This document shows positions 1 through 7,059 of a stretch of DNA of 64,000 bases, piece after piece. Origin of the DNA: Bifidobacterium choerinum (lineage in GTDB: Bacteria > Actinomycetota > Actinomycetes > Actinomycetales > Bifidobacteriaceae). The notes beneath the pieces are model-generated. The model searched no databases and was not told where the DNA came from. It was given only the letters and a program-made list of their open reading frames with translations. Position numbers and translations under genes: made by a program. Within the stretch, counting starts at the first letter, position 1; the number at the start of each line of letters is the position of its first letter. The stretch is taken from positions 1-64,000 of the forward strand of contig NZ_JGYU01000010.1 of assembly GCF_000741135.1 (NCBI RefSeq), given 5' to 3'.

Positions 1-340
1 TCTGGGCCGTATCTCAGTCCCAATGTGGCCGGTCACCCTCTCAGGCCGGCTACCCGTCAACGCCTTGGTGGGCCGTCACCCCGCCAACAAGCTGATAGGA
101 CGCGACCCCATCCCATGCCGCAAAAGCATTTCCCACACCCCCATGCGAAGGTGCGGAGCATCCGGCATTACCACCCGTTTCCAGGAGCTATTCCGGTGCA
201 TGGGCAGGTTGGTCACGCATTACTCACCCGTTCGCCACTCTCACCAGCCAAGCAAAGCCCGGCCGGATCCCGTTCGACTTGCATGTGTTAAGCACGCCGC
301 CAGCGTTCATCCTGAGCCAGAATCGAACCCTCCACAAAAA
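1..340 (-). rRNA. rrs: 16S ribosomal RNA, 5' part
   Basis: This is the reverse complement of the 5' end of a 16S rRNA. Read on the minus strand it opens with the TTTGTGGAGGGTTCGATTC type start and continues through the conserved blocks GATGAACGCTGGCGGCGTGC, GTGAGTAATGCGTGACC and GGAAACGGGTGGTAATGCCG. Only about 340 nt lie in the window and the gene continues beyond base 1. The 5' boundary is set by similarity to the usual 16S start and could be off by a few bases. The sequence style is that of Bifidobacterium. Confidence 0.97.
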
Positions 341-520
341 ACCTTCATGAAGAGCCAAACGGCCCCAAAAGAAAAAGACGGACCATCCAATAAGGAAGGA
401 CGGTCACACAAAAACCCCGACACCCATCAAACCCCCTCGGGTACCACACGGGCGGGCATCGGACTGGCAATCAAAGACCACCACACAACCAACAAAGGCC
501 ATGTGATGAAGTAGTACAGT

Positions 521-540
521 ACACACTATTGAGTTCTCAA
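521..540 (-). promoter_or_regulatory. rRNA leader boxA-like antitermination element
   Basis: The minus strand reads TTGAGAACTCAATAGTGTGT, the conserved leader element of actinobacterial rRNA operons, containing the TGAGAACTCAATAG core. It lies about 180 nt upstream of the 16S 5' end, inside the predicted leader. In this group the element is associated with antitermination and rRNA processing; that role is inferred from position and sequence. Confidence 0.75.
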
Positions 541-608
541 ACCACCACACACACCCACAACCACACCAATCAACCAGACCGGCAAGCCGTGAGCGGCAGC
601 AAGAAGAA

Positions 609-637
609 AACTTACACCACCCCAAACCAAAACGCAA
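609..637 (-). promoter_or_regulatory. Predicted rRNA operon promoter
   Basis: On the minus strand TTGCGT (632-637) and TAAGTT (609-614) are separated by exactly 17 nt. Transcription would start near 602 and give a leader of about 260 nt that includes the boxA-like element. The -10 and following bases (GTAAGTTTTCTTCT) nearly match the predicted promoter of the divergent tRNA pair (GTAAGTTTACTTCT), which supports the call. The surrounding 541-740 region is strongly strand-biased, G/T-rich on the minus strand. Confidence 0.55.
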
Positions 638-733
638 CCCACACCACCAAAACCCAACAAACACAACCCCTCCACGGCGTGTCGCAAACCACCACAACCA
701 CACCCCAACCCGTCCAGTCCACCCACGCTACGC

Positions 734-970
734 CCCACCCCAGCGAACGCCACCGGAAAGGAACATGCCAACCGCAATCACACAGACCCACCTCAACGAA
801 CGTCACCGGCGAGGAACGTACCAACTACGTTCGCGCAGAGAGGTCTTAGCGAACATGACCGGCGCCAACCTCACCAGCCGCGTTCACTCAGCCGGGCACA
901 GCGAACACATCGGGCACGAACCGCGCAGGTCATGTTCGCCCGGGCGGCCCCCAGCGAACATCAGCAGGAA
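734..970. repeat. Cluster of GCGAAC-type short repeats upstream of the rRNA promoter
   Basis: A motif close to (A/C)GCGAACRTSACC recurs in the interval between the rRNA promoter and the tRNAs, at about 741, 794, 847, 899 and 953 on the plus strand and reversed at about 931. Spacing is roughly 52-54 bp. The copy near 794 sits beside a perfect 7-bp inverted repeat, GAACGTA (814-820) and TACGTTC (826-832). The reversed copy at 931-939 faces the one at 953-962. These look like protein-binding sites of a growth-rate or stress regulator; half-site resemblance to actinobacterial LexA boxes (GAAC...GTTC) is noted but the spacing does not fit. Confidence 0.5.
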
Positions 971-1037
971 GGAACGCACCGGCGGGTATCGTAAACGGCG
1001 AAAATCAGGGCGCGACACGCCGAAGAGGCCATCGGAT

Positions 1038-1066
1038 TTGGCAAATCGGCGACCATCGGGTAAGTT
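1038..1066 (+). promoter_or_regulatory. Predicted promoter of the tRNA-Val/tRNA-Gly pair
   Basis: TTGGCA (1038-1043) and TAAGTT (1061-1066) are 17 bp apart, and the -10 ends 13 bases before the mature tRNA-Val. The -10 region matches the one predicted for the rRNA operon on the opposite strand. Confidence 0.55.
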
Positions 1067-1079
1067 TACTTCTCGGCCC

Positions 1080-1151
1080 GGGCGGTTGGCGCAGTGGTAG
1101 CGCACTTCCCTGACACGGAAGGGGTCACAAGTTCGAATCTTGTATCGCCCA
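1080..1151 (+). tRNA. tRNA-Val (GAC)
   Basis: The sequence folds as a full cloverleaf. The acceptor is GGGCGGT paired with ATCGCCC. The anticodon arm is CTTCC-CTGACAC-GGAAG with anticodon GAC, and the T arm is ACAAG-TTCGAAT-CTTGT. It is 72 nt including the discriminator A. CCA is not encoded. It lies 24 bases upstream of tRNA-Gly and is probably co-transcribed with it. Confidence 0.95.
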
Positions 1152-1175
1152 CGAAACCGGTTTCCGGTTGACTTT

Positions 1176-1248
1176 GCGGACATAGCTTAGTTGGTAAAGC
1201 GCGACCTTGCCAAGGTCGAGACCGCGGGTTCGAGTCCCGTTGTCCGCT
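1176..1248 (+). tRNA. tRNA-Gly (GCC)
   Basis: Cloverleaf with acceptor GCGGACA paired with TGTCCGC and anticodon loop TTGCCAA giving anticodon GCC. The T loop is TTCGAGT. Bases 1249-1251 read CCA directly after the discriminator, so the 3' end may be encoded. A terminator hairpin follows within 10 bases. Confidence 0.95.
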
Positions 1249-1256
1249 CCACCACA

Positions 1257-1280
1257 AGCCCCCCATTCGGGGGCTTTTCT
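1257..1280 (+). terminator. Intrinsic terminator after tRNA-Gly
   Basis: AGCCCCC (1257-1263) pairs with GGGGGCT (1269-1275) over a short loop and is followed by TTTTCT. The hairpin would also fold on the other strand downstream of the TetM-like gene, but there it lacks a U tract. Confidence 0.85.
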
Positions 1281-1311
1281 CATATCCGGAACCGGCCGCC
1301 AGTCGCCCCCC

Positions 1312-3417
1312 TCATTCTTCCCGCATCGCCACATGGCAGAACTGCGGAACCTTGTACCACTTGACCGGGTAGCCGGCGCCGTGCGCGCAGAACACCGAAT
1401 CGGGCGTATGCTCCAGGTCGGCTTCCGGATCGTAGCCGCTCTCCTCCACCACTTCGGCTTCGTTGTGGCATGCGCGGTACCCGGCGAAGGTCAGTGCCAG
1501 CCGTCCGCGTCCGTGCGAGTAGGCGTGCACGTCCATCGCATAGTCGCGCATCGCGCTGACCGGTGCCACGCCTTCCAAGATCGCGTAGTCGCCGTCGGTC
1601 CGCGGCGCCTCGCTTTCGCCGCTCATCCGCTGCACGTCGCTCATCGCGCGACCGATCGATTCCTGCGGCAGCTCAAGACGGAACCGATACCACGGTTCGA
1701 GTAGCCTGCAGTTGCCGACTCCCCTGATGCGAGCGCCGCGACGACTAACACCCTCCGCACCGTCCGTACTAACACCATCGCCATCTCCCTCATCCTCGCG
1801 CACGTCGCCGCCGAAGCGGCGCGCCACATCGAGTTCGGTACAATCGGTCGGCACGCCGGCGCGCGATTCCATCAGTCCCATGCGCAGCGCGCGGTACGTC
1901 GCCTGCCTGAAATCACCGCCTTCGGTGTGCTTGAGGTGGCCGCGTCCGCCGATGATCGTGATGCGCATGTCAGTGATCGGCGCGCCGACGAGCACGCCGA
2001 GATGTTCACGTTCGCGCAGATGCTGGAGGATGAGCCGCTGCCAGTTGCGGTCGAGTTCGTTTTCGCTCACGTCGCTGGCGAACTGCAGTCCCGCGCCCGC
2101 TTCGAGCGGTTCGAGCAGCAGATGCACTTCAGCGTAGTGGCGCAGCGGTTCGAAATGCCCGACGCCTTCGACCGGCGCGCCGATCGTCTCCTTGTACAGG
2201 ATTGACCCTTCTCCGAATCCGACGTCGAGTCCGAAACGGTCGTGCATGAGCTGTTCGATGACTTCGAGCTGCACGGCGCCCATGAGCTGCACGTGCGCCT
2301 CCTGCAGCCGTTCCTGCCAGACGACGTGCAGCAGCGGCTCTTCGTCCTCGAGTTCGCGCAGCGCGAGCAGGCATCGGTGCACATCGTTGTCACCGGGCAG
2401 CAGCGTGTACGTGAGCACGGGCTGCAGCGTCGGGTCGCCCGCGTCCTCTTCGATGCCGAATCCCTCCCCCGGGAACGTGCGTTCGGGTCCGCTCACCGCG
2501 CACACGGTGCCTGCGGGCGCCGTGTCCGTCGTCGTGCTTTTCGCGCCGGACACGCTGCGCACCTCGTCGACCTTCTCGCCGTCCGCGTCGCCGTCCTTCG
2601 CCGGCAGCACCATCTTCGCCTTCAATTCGCCGCCGGTCACCTTCATCCAGCTCAGTCGTCGACCCTGCGCGTCGTGGGAGATCTTGAACACGCGCGCGCC
2701 GAAGCGCTGCGGATACCGCGGCTGGCGCGCGTAGTGCGCGAAGCCGCCGAGCAATGCGTCGACGCCGTCCATGTGCAGCGCGGCGCCGTGGTAGACGGGG
2801 AACACGCGACGCGCGGCGATGAGCTCGCGGATGAGTTCGACGTCGACGACGCTGGTTTCGAGATATGCGTCCATCGCGCGTTCGCTCTGCATCGCGATGT
2901 CCTCGAAGCTCTGCGCAGCCAATGCGCCGACATCCTCGGCATCTGCGGGCGTGAAGTCGATGCAGCCGTCACCGAAGCGACTGCGCAGCTGCGCGAGCGT
3001 GCGCTCCACATCGGCGCCGGTCGCATCGCTTTTGTTGATGAAGACGAAGGTCGGCACCTCGTACTGTCCGAGCAGGCGGAACAACGTCTGTGTGTGCCCC
3101 TGGATGCCGTCGACGGCGGAAACGACGAGGATCGCATAGTCGAGCACCTGCAATGTGCGTTCGGTCTCGGCGGAGAAATCGACGTGCCCGGGCGTGTCGA
3201 GCAATGTGAGTTCGAGGTCGCCGTCCGTGATGATCGCCGGCTCCGTGTAGATCGTGATGCCGCGGGCGCGTTCGATCGCGTTCGTATCGAGGAACGCGTC
3301 GCCGTGGTCGACACGGCCGAGCCTGCGCGTCACACCGGACGCGTACAGCAGCGCCTCGGACAGCGTCGTCTTGCCCGCGTCCACATGGGCGACGACGCCC
3401 GCCACGATTCGTTTCAT
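1312..3417 (-). CDS. TetM/EF-G-like ribosome-binding GTPase
   Basis: A 701-residue translational GTPase of the EF-G superfamily, closest in layout to tetracycline ribosomal protection proteins. G1 is AHVDAGKT (10-17), G3 is DTPGH (74-78) and G4 is NKSD (128-131). The C-terminal part has the EF-G IV/V-like stretch YSHGRGRLALTFAGY and ends with a DSVFCAHGAGYPVKWYKV tail. It is longer than TetM/TetW (about 639 residues), partly through an acidic insertion near residues 540-555. Its N-terminus differs clearly from TetW, so it is better read as a chromosomal paralogue than an acquired resistance gene. Start 3417 is preferred over 3432 because GGAAGGAAC precedes it at good spacing. A role in ribosome rescue or tetracycline tolerance is inference. 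Confidence 0.8.
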   Translation of the reverse strand: MKRIVAGVVAHVDAGKTTLSEALLYASGVTRRLGRVDHGDAFLDTNAIERARGITIYTEPAIITDGDLELTLLDTPGHVDFSAETERTLQVLDYAILVVSAVDGIQGHTQTLFRLLGQYEVPTFVFINKSDATGADVERTLAQLRSRFGDGCIDFTPADAEDVGALAAQSFEDIAMQSERAMDAYLETSVVDVELIRELIAARRVFPVYHGAALHMDGVDALLGGFAHYARQPRYPQRFGARVFKISHDAQGRRLSWMKVTGGELKAKMVLPAKDGDADGEKVDEVRSVSGAKSTTTDTAPAGTVCAVSGPERTFPGEGFGIEEDAGDPTLQPVLTYTLLPGDNDVHRCLLALRELEDEEPLLHVVWQERLQEAHVQLMGAVQLEVIEQLMHDRFGLDVGFGEGSILYKETIGAPVEGVGHFEPLRHYAEVHLLLEPLEAGAGLQFASDVSENELDRNWQRLILQHLREREHLGVLVGAPITDMRITIIGGRGHLKHTEGGDFRQATYRALRMGLMESRAGVPTDCTELDVARRFGGDVREDEGDGDGVSTDGAEGVSRRGARIRGVGNCRLLEPWYRFRLELPQESIGRAMSDVQRMSGESEAPRTDGDYAILEGVAPVSAMRDYAMDVHAYSHGRGRLALTFAGYRACHNEAEVVEESGYDPEADLEHTPDSVFCAHGAGYPVKWYKVPQFCHVAMREE

Positions 3418-3481
3418 CCGCGTTCCTTCCATTCATGCCGCGTTCCGCGCGCCCGCCACATGATTCGCCGATCGTATCTGC

Positions 3482-3512
3482 ATAGTCGATTGCGCAAATC
3501 AACAGTCGATTG
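3482..3512. promoter_or_regulatory. Direct repeat upstream of the TetM-like gene
   Basis: ATAGTCGATTG (3482-3492) and ACAGTCGATTG (3502-3512) are repeated with a 20-bp period, about two helical turns. They lie 65-95 bases upstream of the GTPase start and just past the transporter stop. This geometry fits a regulator binding one face of the helix near the promoter. No regulator gene adjoins it. Confidence 0.3.
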
Positions 3513-3539
3513 TATGACGACGGCACGCCGCCGGCGTCA

Positions 3540-5051
3540 TCACGCACCTGTGAACAGGCCGACGTGCAGCGTGTACAGCAGCCCGCACACGCCGCCCACA
3601 ACGATGACGGCGAACAGCGCGCGCTCCTTCACGCTGAACAGCGCGCGCAATTCGACATCCGGAGCATGCTGGCGACGCGCGAGCGTGAAGATCGGCAATC
3701 CGGCGGCGAACAACGCGCAGGCGACCATCAGATATTCGAGACCGGCCGCGTAGACGAGAAATAGCGAGAACAGCGAGCCGAGTACGCCGGTCGTCAGGGC
3801 GCGCCGACGAGTGACGTCGGCGTGCGCGTCGAACAACGCGCGCTCGCGCACGGCAACCTTCCACAGATACAGGCAGCACAGCAGATAGCACGGCATCGAC
3901 ATGACCGACGTGATCGAGATCATCACGTTCCATGCGTCGCCGCGTACGAAACGGCACAGGATGAACAGCAGCTGGCATGTGCAGGCCGTCAGCAGGATGC
4001 CGCCCTTCGGCGCGCCGTGCTGGTTCGTCGTCAGGAACGCGCGCGGCCAGATGCCGTCGCGCGCGCCGAACAGCGGCATCTGGCTGATCATCAGCATCCA
4101 CACGAGCCATGCGAACAGGACGCTGACGATGACGCCGACGTTGACCATGACGGCACCCCACATGCCGAAACGCTGCTCCATGATCATCGACATCGACGGA
4201 TTCGCCATGCCGGCGATGCGCTGCTGCCCGTAGACGCCGAGCGGCAGCATCGACACGAGGAAATACAGGACGAGCACGGCGAGATAGCCGGCGATAGTCG
4301 CGCGCGACACGGCCTTCGGCGAGCGCGCGCTGCCGGAGACGACGACGGCGCCCTCCATGCCGATGAACAGCCACAGCGTCACGAGCATCGAATCGCGCAT
4401 CTGCGCGAACAGGTCGGAGGCGTGGAACGCGAGCGCCGTGCCGTCGGGCGCCTGCCCCCAGAAGTCGGCGCGCATTATCGCGGGGTTGAACACGGCGCAC
4501 AGCGCGACGATGAAGACGACGACCGGCACGATCTTGCATATCGTGCCGACGACGTTGATGGCGGCGCCAGTGCGTGTGCCGAGCATCGCAACGGCCGTCA
4601 TGATCCACAGGATCGCCGACGCGCCGATGATCGAGGCCGTGTTGTTGCCATCGGTGAAGACGCCGGGCATGAAGACGTCGAGCGTCGACATGATGAGCAC
4701 GCCGTACGCGACGATCGAGAAGCAGTTGCACAGCCAGTACCCGTAGCCGACGAGGAATCCGATGAATCTGCCGAATCCCTGACGCGCGTAGGTGTACAGG
4801 CCGTCCTTGAGTTCGGGTTTGATTTCGGTGAGCGTGCGGAAGGTGTCGACGATGAACCACATGCCGACGCCGGTGACGGCCCATGCGAGCAGCTGTCCGC
4901 CCGCCCCGGCGCGCGCGGCCATGTTCTGCGGGAGGCTAAAGACGCCGCCGCCGACCATCGCGGAGATGACGAGCGCGAACAGTCCGAGGAATCCGACCGA
5001 TCCCGCCGATCCGCTCGCGTGTTCGGTGTCCTTGTGCATGTCCCGGTGCAT
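3540..5051 (-). CDS. APC-family basic amino-acid (arginine/ornithine type) transporter
   Basis: A 503-residue polytopic membrane protein of the amino acid-polyamine-organocation superfamily. The N-terminal helix carries the family motif in VISAMVGGGVFSLPQNMAA (about 28-47), typical of the ArcD/YdgI basic amino-acid antiporter branch. About twelve hydrophobic segments follow, with YTYARQGFGRFIGFLVGYGY in the TM3 region. It probably exchanges arginine or lysine for ornithine or a similar product. No arcA/B/C genes adjoin it, so the substrate is inferred from sequence style only. It precedes the GTPase on the same strand with a 120-bp gap. Confidence 0.8.
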   Translation of the reverse strand: MHRDMHKDTEHASGSAGSVGFLGLFALVISAMVGGGVFSLPQNMAARAGAGGQLLAWAVTGVGMWFIVDTFRTLTEIKPELKDGLYTYARQGFGRFIGFLVGYGYWLCNCFSIVAYGVLIMSTLDVFMPGVFTDGNNTASIIGASAILWIMTAVAMLGTRTGAAINVVGTICKIVPVVVFIVALCAVFNPAIMRADFWGQAPDGTALAFHASDLFAQMRDSMLVTLWLFIGMEGAVVVSGSARSPKAVSRATIAGYLAVLVLYFLVSMLPLGVYGQQRIAGMANPSMSMIMEQRFGMWGAVMVNVGVIVSVLFAWLVWMLMISQMPLFGARDGIWPRAFLTTNQHGAPKGGILLTACTCQLLFILCRFVRGDAWNVMISITSVMSMPCYLLCCLYLWKVAVRERALFDAHADVTRRRALTTGVLGSLFSLFLVYAAGLEYLMVACALFAAGLPIFTLARRQHAPDVELRALFSVKERALFAVIVVGGVCGLLYTLHVGLFTGA

Positions 5052-5158
5052 GTTCCGCGCCCCGCGTTTCCTTCGACGACCGTTGTTACGCCGCCATCGT
5101 AGTGCATCGCGGGACGTTATGCCGACGGCGGGCGCGCAATCGCCGCCGGCGCGCGCCG

Positions 5159-5647
5159 TCAGTCGTCGACGACGATCTTCATGCGGTCGAAGGCGGCCTT
5201 CGCCGCATCCTCGGAGGCGTTGCCTTCCAGGAGGACGACGGTCGCGCTGTCCTTGACCTTGACGACGTAGTTGTGTTCGGTCGCGTCGTCGACGGCTTCC
5301 TGCCAGAAGATGAAGTCGTTGCCGTTGCGTTCGCCTTCGTTGAGGATCTCGGCGGTGTCGTCGCCGTCGATCTGCTCACGGTAGAGTTCGTAGCCCTCCT
5401 CATGCAGGAACGAGCCCTCGAAGATCTCCTCGCCGTCCTTCGTAACCTCGAAGGGCACCTTGCCGGTGATGTCGTAGCCGTCGGTGACATCGAGCGTGAC
5501 CTTGATCGCGTCGCCGGTGTCGACGTTGAAGGTGTATGACTTGTCCGCGTGCGCCTTGACGCCGCACGCCCCCATCGTGACGACGACCGCCGCTGCCGCG
5601 CACATCGCCGCGATCCTCTTCGCGATCGTTCCGCCTGTGATACGCAT
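5159..5647 (-). CDS. Small secreted lipoprotein, unknown function
   Basis: A 162-residue protein with a positively charged start, a hydrophobic stretch and a lipobox-like VTMGAC with Cys28 as the probable lipidation site. The mature part is acidic and beta-rich in appearance, without a motif I recognise. A GGAAGACAGAGG-type ribosome-binding region precedes ATG 5647. GC-rich complementary arms just past its stop (5120-5160) may end transcription. It lies between the transporter and the sortase; neither neighbour explains its role. Confidence 0.7.
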   Translation of the reverse strand: MRITGGTIAKRIAAMCAAAAVVVTMGACGVKAHADKSYTFNVDTGDAIKVTLDVTDGYDITGKVPFEVTKDGEEIFEGSFLHEEGYELYREQIDGDDTAEILNEGERNGNDFIFWQEAVDDATEHNYVVKVKDSATVVLLEGNASEDAAKAAFDRMKIVVDD

Positions 5648-5823
5648 CCCTCTGTCTTCCTTTCCTTGACGTCATGGACGTGCGGCCGCTCACGTCCGCG
5701 CATTCCGGCGTCACGGGAGGCCACCGTGCCACCCTACGGCACGGCGCGCGCCTTGCGCCGCCGCGATTCCATCGCGTGGGCACCGCCCGTCCTCATCGCG
5801 GACACGTTCGCCCGTCGTGTCAC

Positions 5824-6828
5824 CTATGTCGACGACGTCGCCGACTTCTGCGCCGTCACCTTCCGACGCTTCGCGCGGAGCCGACTGAAGACAATCGCGG
5901 CGACGAGCAGCACGAGGAAGACGACGACGGCGACGGCCGCGGCGATGAGCCGTCCGTCCTTCTGCGTCGACGCCGGCGCGATCTTCGCCGGGATCGGCTC
6001 GCGCACGCCCGTCACGAGCAGCCTGTGCGAGTTGACGCCGAGCGGCGTGCAGGTGACGAGCGTGATCGTCGCCGGACCGTCGCGGTATCGCGAGCGCAGT
6101 TCGCGCAACGTCGATTCCATCTGCTCGGGGCGGATCGTGCGGATGTCGCTGACGCGGTAGCCTTGTTCGCCGCCGAGCACGTCCATGTAGAAGACGCCGC
6201 CCTTGCACAGTTCGCCGAGCCGCGTGAACAGCATGCCCTGCACGCCTCCCGAATGCGCGGCGAGCACTGAGTAGGTGTGGTCGTCGCCGATCGGCATTGC
6301 CGTGCCGTAGATGTGTCCAGCGCCTTCGTCGAGCACGTCATCGAGCGTCGTGTGGTAGACGGGGATGTCCACCGAGATCTTCGGGATGAGCAGGCGCGCC
6401 ATGCCGCCGCGTCCGTCCACGTTGAGCGTGTGCCGGTAGTCCATGTCGAGCGTTTCGACGGCCACGCCTTCCTCGTTTTCGGCGTCCGCCGGGATGCGGC
6501 CGTTGAATCGCGTTCCGAGCACGGCGTTGTAGCGTTGCGCGCGCTTGTAGGCGCCTTGGCGGCTTTCGTCGGGCCATGTCGCCGGAGCGGATGCGATGTT
6601 GGCGGCCGCCTCGCGCGCGAGCATGTCGTTGTGCACGAGCGCGCCGACGACCCAGGCGAGCAAGAGCGCGGCGATGATGTAGCACGCCCATCCGGCGATC
6701 GCGAAGGCTGCCGTGACCGGGTCGCGTCTGTCGAGGTCACGCCGGATACGCGGCGCGAAGAGAGCGCCGTGCCGCGCGCTACAGTACCGTTCCCGTCGTC
6801 CCATCATCTGCTCCCGTCCGGTCGTCAT
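5824..6828 (-). CDS. Class C (pilus-assembly) sortase
   Basis: A membrane-anchored cysteine transpeptidase that polymerises pilins. Catalytic residues are visible: His192 in VLAAHSGG, Cys260 in TLVTCTPLG and Arg269 in NSHRL. A transmembrane helix at about 40-66 and a second at about 293-315 place the domain outside the cell; two anchors are usual for class C. The segment DYRHTLNVDG (130-139) corresponds to the conserved region before the sortase fold. Start 6828 has only a distant Shine-Dalgarno; 6807 or 6804, preceded by GGGAGCAG, are alternatives. The pilin gene lies immediately upstream on the same strand, so the two form a pilus cluster, with no separate adhesin gene visible. Confidence 0.92.
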   Translation of the reverse strand: MTTGREQMMGRRERYCSARHGALFAPRIRRDLDRRDPVTAAFAIAGWACYIIAALLLAWVVGALVHNDMLAREAAANIASAPATWPDESRQGAYKRAQRYNAVLGTRFNGRIPADAENEEGVAVETLDMDYRHTLNVDGRGGMARLLIPKISVDIPVYHTTLDDVLDEGAGHIYGTAMPIGDDHTYSVLAAHSGGVQGMLFTRLGELCKGGVFYMDVLGGEQGYRVSDIRTIRPEQMESTLRELRSRYRDGPATITLVTCTPLGVNSHRLLVTGVREPIPAKIAPASTQKDGRLIAAAVAVVVFLVLLVAAIVFSRLRAKRRKVTAQKSATSST

Positions 6829-6885
6829 ATGTTGCCGCCGTGCTCCCCACTGTAGCTGCCGCGGCCACTGTAAGCTTCACGCAGC

Positions 6886-6912
6886 CGTCTGTGCAGATGA
6901 CCTGCACAGACG
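6886..6912. promoter_or_regulatory. Perfect 11-bp inverted repeat upstream of the sortase
   Basis: CGTCTGTGCAG (6886-6896) and CTGCACAGACG (6902-6912) are exact reverse complements with a 5-base spacer. The site lies about 58 bases upstream of the sortase start and downstream of a larger hairpin after the pilin. It could be an operator for a dimeric regulator of sortase expression, or an RNA hairpin in the pilin-sortase transcript. Confidence 0.4.
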
Positions 6913-6936
6913 ACCTATGCAGCCAATGCAAGGGAA

Positions 6937-6987
6937 ACGGCCCCTCGCAGCGACCCTCGAAAGAGAGGTCGTGCACGAGGGGCCGTC
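6937..6987 (-). terminator. Hairpin between pilin and sortase genes
   Basis: ACGGCCCCTCG (6937-6947) pairs perfectly with CGAGGGGCCGT (6977-6987), with extra pairing inside (CGACC/GGTCG). On the minus strand it is followed by TTTCCCTT, a weak U tract. It is 72 bases past the pilin stop and probably attenuates read-through, lowering sortase relative to pilin. Confidence 0.55.
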
Positions 6988-7059
6988 CCCGGCGTTTCTG
7001 GTAATCGGCTGACTCATGCGTGCTCACGCATGCCGGTCAGCTCTCCGACGCCGCTCGGC

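Noticed and set aside
814-832. LexA box in the rRNA upstream region
   Set aside because: The GAAC...GTTC halves are spaced differently from the actinobacterial LexA operator and no SOS gene is adjacent.
1312-3417. Acquired tetracycline resistance gene tet(W)
   Set aside because: The N-terminus and length differ strongly from TetW/TetM and no mobile element flanks it.
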